Assembly (NCBI RefSeq): GCF_001942335.1
Contig: NZ_MKKH01000066.1
Coordinates: forward strand, 62,001 to 126,000
Length of the DNA stretch: 64,000 nt
Origin: Cellulosimicrobium sp. CUA-896
Lineage (GTDB): Bacteria; Actinomycetota; Actinomycetes; Actinomycetales; Cellulomonadaceae
Reading direction: 5' to 3'
The notes beneath the pieces were generated by a model. That model saw only the letters and a program-made list of their open reading frames with translations. It was not told where the DNA came from and did no database searches. Of this stretch, positions 51,503 to 62,090 are shown piece after piece; the first letter of the stretch is position 1, and the number at the start of each line of letters is the position of its first letter. The translations under genes were made by a program, and so were the position numbers.

Positions 51503-52326
51503 GGCTCGTCCGCGGGCACGTCGGCGAACACGTCACCGGGGTTGCGCAGAAGCTCGGCGTGCGAGAGCGGCCAGACCTTGACGAAGGCGGTGCCGACCAC
51601 GTTGCCCATCGGGACGTAGCCGCCCCCGGGCTTGCCGGTGTTGTAGCGCGAGTCCTGCGAGTTCTGCCGGTTGTCGCCCATGACGAACAGCATGTCGTCC
51701 GGCACGGTCCGGTCGAACGGGTCCTGGCTCGGGACCGAGCCGGGCTTGATGTACGTCTCGTCGACGGGCTCGCCGTTGACGCTCACGCGTCCTTCGGCGT
51801 CGCAGCACACGACGTGGTCGCCGGGGACCCCGACGACGCGCTTGATGAGGTGCTCGCCGGTGTCCTGCGGGAGCAGGCCCACGAACGTCAGGGCGGTGCG
51901 GACCGCCTCGGCGAACGGGCTCTGGTCCTGCGGCGGAGCGGGCGGCAGCCAGCCTCCCGGGTCCTTGAAGACGACGACGTCACCACGGTGGACGTCGAAC
52001 GCGCCGGGGACGAGCCGGGACACCATGACGCGGTCCCCCTCGACGAGCGTGTCCTCCATCGAGGCGCTCGGGATGAAGAAGGCCTGCACGAGGAAGGTCT
52101 TGATGAGCAGCGACAGGACCAGCGCGCTCACGACGATGATCGCCGTCTCGCGCAGCAGCGACGGCTTGCGGGCGCGCGACGTCCGCCCGGCGGGGCGCTC
52201 GGGCGGCCCCGCCGGACGCTCCTCGCCGGGGACGTCGTCCCCCGCGGAGGCGTCGACGGCTGCCGCGGACGCGCGCGGGGGGCGGGCGTCGGGTCGCGAG
52301 CCGCTGGAGGAGGCGCTGTCGGTCAC
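51499..52326 (-). CDS. lepB: Signal peptidase I
   Basis: 275 aa. A disordered N-terminus of about 55 residues, a membrane helix ([19 protein letters not shown]), catalytic Ser89 in [10 protein letters not shown], catalytic Lys in [12 protein letters not shown] near residue 165 and the box E motif [12 protein letters not shown]. It removes Sec/Tat signal peptides outside the membrane. GTG at 52324-52326; CATGGT lies 6 nt upstream, so possibly leaderless. Preceded by two hairpins that end rplS transcription. Confidence 0.94.
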   Translation of the reverse strand: MTDSASSSGSRPDARPPRASAAAVDASAGDDVPGEERPAGPPERPAGRTSRARKPSLLRETAIIVVSALVLSLLIKTFLVQAFFIPSASMEDTLVEGDRVMVSRLVPGAFDVHRGDVVVFKDPGGWLPPAPPQDQSPFAEAVRTALTFVGLLPQDTGEHLIKRVVGVPGDHVVCCDAEGRVSVNGEPVDETYIKPGSVPSQDPFDRTVPDDMLFVMGDNRQNSQDSRYNTGKPGGGYVPMGNVVGTAFVKVWPLSHAELLRNPGDVFADVPADEP

Positions 52327-52378
52327 GCGTTCACCATGCCATCTTCGAGGTGCATCCGGGAAAACGAGGGACGGGTGT

Positions 52379-52407
52379 CGGGCGGGCCGTCGGCGGCGGC
52401 CCGCCCG
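52379..52407 (-). terminator. Second hairpin after rplS
   Basis: CGGGCGGGCCG (52379-52389) and CGGCCCGCCCG (52397-52407) form a perfect 11-bp stem with a 7-nt loop. Confidence 0.7.
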
Positions 52408-52414
52408 GACGACG

Positions 52415-52448
52415 ACGGGCGGCCGCCCCGGAGGGGACGGCCGCCCGT
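52415..52448 (-). terminator. First hairpin after rplS
   Basis: ACGGGCGGCCG (52415-52425) pairs with CGGCCGCCCGT (52438-52448), with inner CCCC/GGGG. It starts 15 nt after the rplS stop and is followed by a second hairpin. Confidence 0.75.
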
Positions 52449-52462
52449 GCGCACAGGGTCGA

Positions 52463-52822
52463 TCAGCGAGCGGGCGCGGTCTCGCGCTTCTCCTTGATCT
52501 TCGCCTTCTTGCCGCGCAGCGCGCGCAGGTAGTACAGCTTCGCCCGGCGGACGTCGCCGCGGGTGACGACCTCGACGGACTCGATCGTGGGCGAGTGCAC
52601 CGGGAACGTGCGCTCGACGCCGACGCCGAAGCTGATCTTGCGGACCGTGAAGGTCTCGCGGACGCCGTGGCCCTGGCGCGCGATGACGACGCCCTGGAAG
52701 GCCTGGACGCGGGAGCGGTTGCCCTCGACGACCTTGACGTTGACCTTCAGCGTGTCACCGGGGCGGAAGTCCGGGACGTCGGTGCGCAGCGATGCCGCGT
52801 CGACGCTGTCCAGCGTGTGCAT
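52463..52822 (-). CDS. rplS: 50S ribosomal protein L19
   Basis: 119 aa: [50 protein letters not shown] and [20 protein letters not shown], all L19 hallmarks. ATG 52822 with GAGGAG upstream. Upstream spacer holds TGGCAGAAT on the minus strand near 53000-53005 as a possible -10. Ended by a tandem hairpin pair. Confidence 0.97.
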   Translation of the reverse strand: MHTLDSVDAASLRTDVPDFRPGDTLKVNVKVVEGNRSRVQAFQGVVIARQGHGVRETFTVRKISFGVGVERTFPVHSPTIESVEVVTRGDVRRAKLYYLRALRGKKAKIKEKRETAPAR

Positions 52823-52999
52823 GGTGCTTCTCCTCGCCCGCCACAGGTCGGACGCGTGCTCGTGCCCGGTCGTGCCGGGCGGTTCTCGTCAGGACGGTGC
52901 ACGACCCTGCCGGCGCGTCGCGCCGGGCCGGTCGGCGCGCCTACGGCTCCCGGTCGTCCCCTGTGGCAGAGACCGGGAATCGGCGCACACCGAGGACTC

Positions 53000-53005
53000 A
53001 TTCTG
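53000..53005 (-). promoter_or_regulatory. Candidate rplS -10 element
   Basis: CAGAAT on the minus strand within TGTGGCAGAATG. The rpsP promoter has the very similar TGGCACAATG. No convincing -35 at 17-18 nt here. Confidence 0.35.
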
Positions 53006-53049
53006 CCACACCGGCGCGGCGGCCCTCCCGGCGGCGCCGGCGCACGGCG

Positions 53050-53912
53050 TCAGTCGCGGTCGGCGAGCTCCAGGCGCCCGTCGCGGACCTGCCACCCCGC
53101 CTCCGCGAGCACGTCGACGTCGTGCGCGTCGAGCGTCGCGGCGTCGAGCGCGCGGACCATGTCCGGGCGGCGGGCGGCCGTGCGACGCAGGGCCTCGTCG
53201 CGGCGCCAGCGGTGGATCCGCGCGTGGTGGCCGGACAGCAGCACGTCCGGCACCTCGAGGTCCGCCCAGGCGGGCGGCTTCGTGTAGACGGGGTACTCCA
53301 GCAGCCCGGCCGCGCCGTGCGACTCCTCGACGAGGGACTCCGGGTTCCCGACGACGCCGGGGAGCAGTCGCGCCACCGCCTCGACGACCACGAGGGCGGC
53401 CACCTCGCCCCCGTTGAGCACGTAGTCCCCGATCGACAGCTCGCTGACCCGCACGCCCCGGGACCGGTAGTGCTCGGCCACGCGCGCGTCGATGCCCTCG
53501 TACCGCCCGCACGCCACGACGAGGTGTCCCTCGCGTGCCAGCTCCTCGGCCGTGCGCTGGGTGAAGGTGGTGCCCGACGGCGTGGGGATCACGAGGTGCA
53601 CCGGGGCGCCGCTCCTCGCGGGCGGCACCGCGTCGTCGCTCCTGTCGGGGTCCGCGTCGCCCACGTCGCCCACGACGCCCGCGTCGAGGCCCGCGACGGC
53701 GTCGATCGCACGCCCCCACACGTCGGGCCGCATGACCATGCCCGCTCCCCCGCCGAACGGCGTGTCGTCCACCGTGCGGTGCCGGTCGCTGGTCCAGGCG
53801 CGCAGGTCGTGCACGCGCAGGTCGAGGATGCCCGCCGCGCGCGCTTGCCGACGAGAGACAGGTCGAGCGCGGCGAGGTAGTCGGGGAAGATCGAGACGAC
53901 GTCGACGCGCAC
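53050..53912 (-). CDS. trmD: tRNA (guanine37-N1)-methyltransferase TrmD (one frameshift)
   Basis: Knotted SPOUT-class methyltransferase preventing frameshift errors in translation. N-terminal [21 protein letters not shown], then [28 protein letters not shown], and the trefoil-knot core [12 protein letters not shown] and [17 protein letters not shown] with [12 protein letters not shown] lost G near 53845 separates the first 22 residues from the rest. Restored length is about 287 aa. GTG at 53910-53912 starts one base after rimM. Confidence 0.95.
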
Positions 53913-53913
53913 G

Positions 53914-54453
53914 TCAGTCCTCCTCGGGCGTCGCGACGTCGAGCCGCGCCGCGTCCGACGCGAGGAGGCCGCCGGGCGGGTCGAGGACGACGCGTCCGCC
54001 CGGGACGTCCACGACGGGCACGATGGCTCGGACGAACGGGACGAGCGTGCGCGTGCCGTCGGGCTCGCGCAGGACGAGCAGGTCGTGCGCCGGGGCCTCC
54101 TGGAGCCCTTCGACACGCCCGAGCTCGGTCCCGTCGACGGACTCGGCGCGCAGCCCGGCCAGCTCGTGCGCGTACCAGGCGTCCTCCTCGTCGGACTCCT
54201 CGACGTCCACGACGAGCTCGACGCCGCGCAGCGCCTCGGCGGCGGTGCGGTCCGCGACGCCCTCGAAGCGGACGAGCCAGCGGCCCTGGTGCACGCGGGC
54301 GGACACCACGGTGAGCGGGCCGGCGTCGGCCGGCTCGGTGGGCAGCGCCGCACCGACGGCGAGCCGCGCCTCGGGGTCGTCGGTGCGCACGTCGAGCGCG
54401 ACCTCCCCGCGCAGTCCGTGGGCCTTCCCGATGCGGGCGACGGTCAGCTGCAT
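53914..54453 (-). CDS. rimM: Ribosome maturation factor RimM
   Basis: 179 aa. N-terminal RimM domain (VARIGKAHGLRGEVALDVRTDDPE) and C-terminal PRC-barrel (DLLVLREPDGTRTLVPFVRAIVPVVDVPGGRVVLDPP). Binds S19 for 30S head assembly. ATG at 54451-54453 with GGAGGAC upstream. Directly followed by trmD. Confidence 0.95.
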   Translation of the reverse strand: MQLTVARIGKAHGLRGEVALDVRTDDPEARLAVGAALPTEPADAGPLTVVSARVHQGRWLVRFEGVADRTAAEALRGVELVVDVEESDEEDAWYAHELAGLRAESVDGTELGRVEGLQEAPAHDLLVLREPDGTRTLVPFVRAIVPVVDVPGGRVVLDPPGGLLASDAARLDVATPEED

Positions 54454-54555
54454 CGTCGTTGTCCTCCGGTCGTTCGGTGTGGGCCTGTGTCGTCGCGACC
54501 GCCGTCGCTCCTGTCGTCGCGGCGCTCGTGCCCCGGTCGCGCCCCGGGTGCGAGA

Positions 54556-54587
54556 AGACCCGGCCCGCCGGGCGGCGGGCCGGGTCT
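54556..54587 (-). terminator. 14-bp hairpin between KH gene and rimM
   Basis: Arms 54556-54569 and 54574-54587 are exact reverse complements (AGACCCGGCCCGCC and GGCGGGCCGGGTCT) with a 4-nt loop. It lies 37 nt past the KH-gene stop and splits rpsP-KH from rimM-trmD. Confidence 0.75.
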
Positions 54588-54623
54588 CGGTGTCCCGTGG
54601 GACGGGGTCGTGCGTGGACGCGC

Positions 54624-54862
54624 TCAGCGGCGGTCGACGTCGACGACGTCGACCCGCACCGGCCCGTCGGTCGCGAGCGCCCGACGACGGTGCGCAGCGC
54701 GCGCGCCGTGCGCCCGCCCCGGCCGATGACCCGGCCGAGGTCGTCGGGGTGCACCCGCACCTCGAGCAGGTCACCACGGCGCAGCGTCTTGGCGTTCACC
54801 CGGACGTCGTCCGGGTTGTCCACGATGCCGCGCACGAGGTGCTCGAGGGCGTCCGCGAGCAT
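54624..54862 (-). CDS. KH-domain RNA-binding protein (YlqC type; one frameshift)
   Basis: About 79 aa. [25 protein letters not shown] leads to the KH GxxG loop as DLGRVIGRGGRTARALRTVV. A lost base near 54681 separates this from the C-terminal end, which reads TDGPVRVDVVDVDRR when restored. Always between rpsP and rimM; involved in small-subunit biology. ATG at 54860-54862 overlaps the rpsP stop (TGATG). Confidence 0.88.
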
Positions 54863-55296
54863 CAGGCCTGCTCGTCGCTCGACGCGGTGTCGTCGGACTC
54901 GGCGGCCTCCGCGGGCGCCTCCGCCTTCTTCTCCGCGGCCTTGGCCTTGATCTTCTCGGCGTCGGCCGCAGCGGCCTCGACCGCGGCGGTGGCGTCGGCC
55001 TTCTCGCCCTTGACCTTGAGCGTGCCCTCGGCGCCGGGCAGGCCCTTGAACTTCTGCCAGTCGCCGGTGATCTTCAGGAGCGCGAGGACCTGCTCGGACG
55101 GCTGCGCGCCGACACCGAGCCAGTACTGCGCGCGGTCCGAGGTGATCTCGATGAACGAGGGCTCCTCGGTCGGGTGGTACTTGCCGATCTCCTCGATCAC
55201 GCGACCGTCGCGCTTGGTGCGCGAGTCGGCGACGACGACACGGTAGTACGGCGCACGGATCTTGCCGAGACGCTTCAGACGAATCTTGACGGCCAC
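54862..55296 (-). CDS. rpsP: 30S ribosomal protein S16
   Basis: 144 aa. The S16 core [40 protein letters not shown] and [14 protein letters not shown] is intact, followed by a long Ala/Glu/Lys tail seen in many actinobacteria. GTG at 55294-55296 is preceded by AGGAGTG. A well-formed promoter is located 127-155 nt upstream of it. Confidence 0.96.
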   Translation of the reverse strand: MAVKIRLKRLGKIRAPYYRVVVADSRTKRDGRVIEEIGKYHPTEEPSFIEITSDRAQYWLGVGAQPSEQVLALLKITGDWQKFKGLPGAEGTLKVKGEKADATAAVEAAAADAEKIKAKAAEKKAEAPAEAAESDDTASSDEQA

Positions 55297-55422
55297 TGTG
55301 GTGGTCACTCCTGGTTCTGGTGTGGGTGAGCGCGCACGCGTCCTGGTGGGGCCAGGACCGCTGTGGGAGCTCAGGACGCGACAGGCACGGTGAGAGGGGC
55401 CGGGCATGCCGGGTACCGGGAC

Positions 55423-55451
55423 ATTGTGCCAGACCGGCGACGGGCGACCAA
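55423..55451 (-). promoter_or_regulatory. rpsP promoter
   Basis: On the minus strand TTGGTC (55451-55446), exactly 17 nt, and CACAAT (55428-55423) form the best sigma-70-type promoter in the window. Transcription would start near 55416, leaving a leader of about 118 nt before the rpsP GTG. Confidence 0.6.
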
Positions 55452-55479
55452 GCCGCCGACGACCGTCCCGGCGGCGCGG

Positions 55480-56604
55480 TCAGGTGGGCCGCGGCGCGAC
55501 GACCTGGCCCCGCAGCACGACGGCGGTCGGCGCCCGCAGCACGTCGATGTCGCGCCGCGGGTCCGCCGGGTAGACGACGAAGTCCGCGGACGCGCCCTCC
55601 ACGAGCGACGTGAAGCCCAGGTGAGCGCGCCCCTGCCAGCTCGCGGCAGCGACGACGTCGGCGGCCGGGATGCCCGCCGCGACGAGCTCGGCGCACTCGT
55701 CGGCGACGCGTCCGTGCCCGATCGTGCCCCCCGCGTCCGTCCCGACGAGGAGCGGCACGCCCGCCTCGTGGAGGGCACGGGCCTGCTCGTACCGGCGCGC
55801 GTGCAACCGGCGCATGCGCGCGGCGAACCGGGGGTACCGGTCGTCGGCCCGGCGGGCGATGTCCTCGAACCGGCCGACCTGGAGCAGCGTCGGGGTCACG
55901 GCGACGCCGCGCTCCGCGACCTCGGCCATGACCTCGGGGCGGATGCCCGTGCCGTGCTCGATGCCGTCGACCCCCGCCGCGAGCAGCGACGGCACGACCT
56001 CCTCGGAGAACGCGTGCACCGTGACGCGGGCGGCCTCGGCGTGCGCGACGGCGACGGCTTCGGCGAGCAGGTCGTCGGGCCACAGCGGACGCAGGTCGCC
56101 GTCGGCGCCGAGGTCACGGTCGATCCAGTCGCCGACGAGCTTGACCCACCCGTCCCCCGAGCGCGCCTCGCGCCGGACCGCCTCGGGGAGCTGCGCGACG
56201 TCGTCCAGCTCGAGCCCGTAGTGCCGCAGGTACCGCTTGGGGCGCGCGAGGTGCTGTCCGGCACGCACCAGCCGCGGGAGGTCGTCGCGCGCCTGGATCC
56301 ACCGCGTGTCCGCCGGGGAGCCGGCGTCCCGCACGAGCAGGACGCCGCTGTCACGGTCGGCGACCGCCTGCTCCTGCGCCGTCGCGGCGTCGACCGCCCC
56401 GTCCGCGCCGAGCCCGACGTGGCAGTGCACGTCCACCAGGCCCGGCAGGACCCACCCCTCGAGCTCGACCATCCTGGTGCCCTGCGCGGACGGCCGCGTC
56501 AGGGTGACGCGCCCGTCCTTGACCCACAGGTCGCCGACCTCGCGGTCGTCCCCGACGAGGACGCGGCCGCGGACGTGCAGCGTGGGGCCTTCGAGCGCGG
56601 ACAT
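55480..56604 (-). CDS. Amidohydrolase family protein
   Basis: 374 aa metal-dependent hydrolase with the composite barrel. Ligands visible: HCH in LVDVHCHVG, Lys in GWVKLVGDW, His in VTVHAFSE, His in GIEHGTGI and Asp in LVGTDAGG. Pattern resembles imidazolonepropionase/prolidase-like members; substrate unknown. ATG at 56602-56604 with GGGAGCAGC upstream. Located between ffh and rpsP in the same direction, 52 nt after the ffh stop. Confidence 0.85.
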   Translation of the reverse strand: MSALEGPTLHVRGRVLVGDDREVGDLWVKDGRVTLTRPSAQGTRMVELEGWVLPGLVDVHCHVGLGADGAVDAATAQEQAVADRDSGVLLVRDAGSPADTRWIQARDDLPRLVRAGQHLARPKRYLRHYGLELDDVAQLPEAVRREARSGDGWVKLVGDWIDRDLGADGDLRPLWPDDLLAEAVAVAHAEAARVTVHAFSEEVVPSLLAAGVDGIEHGTGIRPEVMAEVAERGVAVTPTLLQVGRFEDIARRADDRYPRFAARMRRLHARRYEQARALHEAGVPLLVGTDAGGTIGHGRVADECAELVAAGIPAADVVAAASWQGRAHLGFTSLVEGASADFVVYPADPRRDIDVLRAPTAVVLRGQVVAPRPT

Positions 56605-56656
56605 GCTGCTCCCGGGGACGGACTCGTGGTGCCGGCGGCGGACGGACGGCCGCGGC

Positions 56657-58262
56657 TCAGCGGCCGAGCAGCTTGTCGAAGCCGGGCGGCAGCTGCACGT
56701 CGTCGGGGACCTGGGCGCCCGGCTGCCGCCGCCCACGCCGAACGACGACCCTGCCGGCGCCGAGGAGCGCGGCGCCTCGCCTGCTGCCCGGGCCGCGGCG
56801 GCGCGCTCCTGCGCGGCGCGCTTCGCCGGGTTGCCCGACTTGCCCTTGACCTTGCGCTGCGGCGTCTGGCGGCCGCGCGACTTCTTGCCGCCCATCCCGG
56901 GGAGGCCGCCCATCCCCGGCATGCCCGGCATGCCGCCGCCCTTGCCCATCTGGCGCATCATCTTCTGCGCGCCCGCGAAGCGCTCGAGGAGCTGGTTGAC
57001 GTCGGCCGTCGTGCGCCCGGAGCCGCGTGCGATGCGCGCGCGCCGCGAGCCGTTGATGATCTTCGGGTTCTCGCGCTCCGCCGGGGTCATCGAGCGGATG
57101 ATCGCCTCGATGCGGTCGACCTCGCGCTCGTCGAAGTTCTCGAGGGCCTCGCGCATCTGCCCCATGCCGGGCAGCATGCCCAGCATCTTCTTCATCGAGC
57201 CCATGTTCTTCATCTGCTGCATCTGCACCAGGAAGTCCGCGAGCGTGAAGTCCTGACCGGACTCGAGCTTCTCGGCCATCTTCGCGGCCTGCTCGGCGTC
57301 GAACGCCTTCTCGGCCTGCTCGATGAGCGTGAGGACGTCGCCCATGTCGAGGATCCGCGACGCCATGCGGTCGGGGTGGAACGCCTCGAAGTCGGTGAGC
57401 TTCTCACCGGTGGACGCGAAGAGGATCGGGCGTCCGGTGACGCCCGTGACGGACAGCGCGGCGCCACCGCGCGCGTCGCCGTCGAGCTTGGTGAGTACGA
57501 CGCCGGTGAAGTCGACGCCCTCCTCGAAGGCCTTCGCGGTCGCGACGGCGTCCTGGCCGATCATCGCGTCGATGACGAACAGGATCTCGTCCGGCGTCAC
57601 CGCGTCGCGGATGTCCGCGGCCTGCTGCATGAGCACGGAGTCGAGGCCGAGCCGGCCGGCGGTGTCGACGATCACCACGTCGTGCTGGCGCTGGCGCGCG
57701 GTCTGGAGACCGTCGCGCGCGACGGCGACCGGGTCGCCGATGACGTCGTCGACCTCGACGTCGCTCTGGTTGCCGGGGTGCGGGGCGAACACGGGGACGC
57801 CGGCGCGCTCGCCGACCACCGACAGCTGGGTGACGGCGTTGGGGCGCTGGAGGTCGGCCGCGACGAGGAGCGGCGTGTGGCCCTGCTCGCGCAGGTGGAG
57901 CGCGAGCTTGCCCGCGAGCGTCGTCTTCCCGGCGCCTGGAGGCCGGCGAGCATGATCACCGTCGGCGGGGTCTTCGACAGCCGCAGTCCCCGGCTCTCGC
58001 CGCCGAGGATCGCCACGAGCTCCTCGTTGACGATCTTGACGACCTGCTGGGCGGGGTTGAGCGCGCCCGAGACCTCGGCGGACAGGGAGCGCTCGCGGAC
58101 CGTGCCCGTGAACTCGCGCACCACGGGCACGGCGACGTCGGCGTCGAGCAGGGCGCGACGGATCTCGCGGATCGTCGCGTCGATGTCCGCCTCCGACAGC
58201 CGACCCTTCGTCCGCAGGTTCTTGAAGGTCGAGGTCAGTCGGTCCGACAGCGTGTTGAACAC
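56657..58262 (-). CDS. ffh: Signal recognition particle protein Ffh (two frameshifts)
   Basis: SRP GTPase of about 535 aa. The N domain (FNTLSDRLTSTFKNLRTKGRLSEADID) leads into the G domain; a lost G near 57938 hits the P-loop (LAGLQ then GAGKTT when restored). Further G motifs are IVDTAGR and LTKLDGDARGG. The M domain has the Met-rich signal-binding groove and NPKIINGSRRARIARGSG. A second lost base near 56722 shifts the last 20 residues; restored, the protein ends PPGFDKLLGR at TGA 56657. The GTG at 58260-58262 gives MFNTLSDRL. Confidence 0.94.
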
Positions 58263-58375
58263 CGCGTCATCCTCATCAGTCGCCGGTCGTCTCGTGCGGA
58301 TCGCGTGCCGACGGCGCAGCGGCTCTCCTCGATGCCGGGGAGCGCCGCGCGCCCGCGCGTCCGCGAGCGACCAGC

Positions 58376-60193
58376 CTACCCGGCGGAACCCTCCTGCCCG
58401 CCCTCGGCCCGCAGCGCGCTCGCCGTCGCACCCACGAGGTCGTCCACGAGCCGGGCGCGCCACGCCGTCCACGCGCCCGGGCGCAGCGACGACGCGTCCG
58501 CCTCGGTGAGGGCGCGCAGCACCTCGAGCAGGTCGACCCGGTGGTCGACGGCCGCGGCCAGCTCGGCGACGGTCGCCGGGTCGTCGGGGTCCTGGGTCAC
58601 GGCGAGCCGCGAGAGGGTGAGGTGGTGGCGCACGAGGCGCGCGACGTCGGCCACGACGCCCTCGTCGAACCCCATCCGTCGCAGGATCGGCGGTGCGAGC
58701 CGCGCACCCTCGACCGAGTGGTCGGCGGCCCCGGCCCGCTTGCCGATGTCGTGCAGCACCGCGGACAGGAGCAGCACGTCGGCGCGCGCCACGTCCTTGC
58801 GGTCGCGCGCGGCCCGCGCCACGACCTCCACGAGGTGCCGGTCGACGGTGTGCCGGTGGACGGCGGCGCGCTGCGGACGGTTGCGGACCCCCGCCCACTC
58901 GGGGATCCAGCGGGTGACCACGCCCGCGAGGTCGAGCGCCTCCCAGACCGCGACCTGCGCCTGACCGGACGCGAGGAGGGACAGGAACGCGGTGCGTGCG
59001 GGCTTCGGCCACGGCTCGGGCAGGGGCGGGCACTGCGCGAGGCTCGCGACGGAGACCGGCGAGAGCGTCAGCCCGGTGCGTGCCGCGGTCGCGGCGGCGC
59101 GCAGGGACAGCAGCGGGTCCGACTCCGGGTGGGCGTCGACCGCGAGCACGAGCTCGCCGTCGTGCTCGACCAGCCCGTCTCCCACCGAGCGCAGGCGCGG
59201 GGCGGCGCGCCGGCCGCGCACCAGCACGGGCCGGCGGGCCACCGACGGGCGCTGCAGGGCCTGGCGTGCGCGCCGCACCGTCGTGTCCAGGGCGTACGAG
59301 ATCTCGCGGCCGGCCTCGGCGAGGCTCGCGAGCAGCTCGTCCGGGTCGTCGAACCCCGACAGGTCGGCGACCTCGTCGAGGTCGGCCAGCAGCAGCCTGC
59401 TGCTGTGCCGGCCCGTGACGACCTGCAGCGTGTCGCGCACGTCGAGCAGGTGCGCGTACGCACGGTCGACCGAGCCGTGCGGACGGTCCGTCAGCCACGT
59501 CGCCGCGAGGGCCGAGAGGACGACCGCGTCGCGGATCCCGCCGCGGGCCTCCTTGAGGTCCGGCTCGACGAGGTACGCGAGCTCCCCCGCGCGCTCGGCC
59601 CGCTCGCGCGTGGAGGACAGCAGCTCGGGCAGCCGGCGCCGCGACGCCGAGCGCCAGTCGGTGAGCACCGCCGACGACGCGCGGTGCACGACGACGGCGT
59701 CCCCCGCCACCGCGCGGACGTCGAGCCAGCCCACCGCGGCCGGGACGTCCTTCGACGCGACCTGGCGGCACTGGGCGAGCGAGCGCACCGCGTGGTCGAG
59801 GTCGACGCCGGCGTCCCAGAGCGGGTACCAGAGCCGCTGGGCGACCTGCGCGACCTCGTCGGCGGAGTGGCTGCGCCCGTCGTGGACGAGGACGAGGTCG
59901 AGGTCGCTCACCGGCCCCATGTCGCCGCGGCCGAGGCTGCCCACCGCCGCGAGCGCGATGCCGTCGGGTGCGACGTCGTCCGTCGCCTCCTTCCACAGGC
60001 TCTCGAGGCTCGTGGTGACGAGCTCGACGACGGCGGCGCGCCGGGCGACGCCGCTGCGGCCGCGGCCGCTCATGGATCGGGCGAGGCCCAGCGTCCGAGC
60101 GCGGAGGTCCCGCACCCCCTCGGGGTGCGGGACCTCCGTCCGGTCCGCCGGCCCGCCCCCGCTGCCCACCGGGGACGAGGCGTGGTCCGTCAT
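58376..60193 (-). CDS. glnD: PII uridylyl-/adenylyltransferase GlnD lacking ACT domains
   Basis: 605 aa, clearly shorter than usual GlnD (about 690-890). The nucleotidyltransferase active site is [20 protein letters not shown]. The helical domain follows, then the HD phosphohydrolase motif [12 protein letters not shown] with DHSVEGA. The protein ends about 100 residues later; only 113 nt separate its stop from ffh, so the two glutamine-sensing ACT domains are missing, not hidden by a frameshift. In actinobacteria GlnD adenylylates PII at Tyr51. ATG 60193; the last gene of amtB-glnB-glnD. Confidence 0.88.
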   Translation of the reverse strand: MTDHASSPVGSGGGPADRTEVPHPEGVRDLRARTLGLARSMSGRGRSGVARRAAVVELVTTSLESLWKEATDDVAPDGIALAAVGSLGRGDMGPVSDLDLVLVHDGRSHSADEVAQVAQRLWYPLWDAGVDLDHAVRSLAQCRQVASKDVPAAVGWLDVRAVAGDAVVVHRASSAVLTDWRSASRRRLPELLSSTRERAERAGELAYLVEPDLKEARGGIRDAVVLSALAATWLTDRPHGSVDRAYAHLLDVRDTLQVVTGRHSSRLLLADLDEVADLSGFDDPDELLASLAEAGREISYALDTTVRRARQALQRPSVARRPVLVRGRRAAPRLRSVGDGLVEHDGELVLAVDAHPESDPLLSLRAAATAARTGLTLSPVSVASLAQCPPLPEPWPKPARTAFLSLLASGQAQVAVWEALDLAGVVTRWIPEWAGVRNRPQRAAVHRHTVDRHLVEVVARAARDRKDVARADVLLLSAVLHDIGKRAGAADHSVEGARLAPPILRRMGFDEGVVADVARLVRHHLTLSRLAVTQDPDDPATVAELAAAVDHRVDLLEVLRALTEADASSLRPGAWTAWRARLVDDLVGATASALRAEGGQEGSAG

Positions 60194-60210
60194 GCGTGGT
60201 GTCCGCCGCC

Positions 60211-61820
<1,610 letters not shown>

Positions 61821-61898
61821 GTGAATCTCCCCTCGCCAGCCGGGCGGCCGGTCAGGGAATACGGTGGTCGCGCCGGGTTTCACCGGGGCTGTCGTCGT

Positions 61899-61914
61899 GT
61901 TACGGGGATGTGAC
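61899..61914 (-). promoter_or_regulatory. GlnR-like nitrogen control box upstream of amtB
   Basis: The minus strand reads GTCAC-ATCCCC-GTAAC, 79-94 nt before the amtB start. The known actinobacterial GlnR half-site pair is gTnAC-n6-GaAAC; this matches except for T in place of A in the second element. GlnR activates amtB operons under nitrogen limitation in streptomycetes and mycobacteria. Confidence 0.5.
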
Positions 61915-62090
61915 AAGCGTCCGTCCGGCGTAAACGTTCGGTTTCACGAGGGCCCGGGGCGACCGCCCGGCCCGCGTCGCGATCCCCTCGTGATCTCTCC
62001 GTGACCCGATCGTGATGCGCGCACGGCGACGGGCGCGGCGGCGGGCGCGGCGGCGGACCGGGCCCGCGCGAGGAGGGCCCGCCGCCCGCG

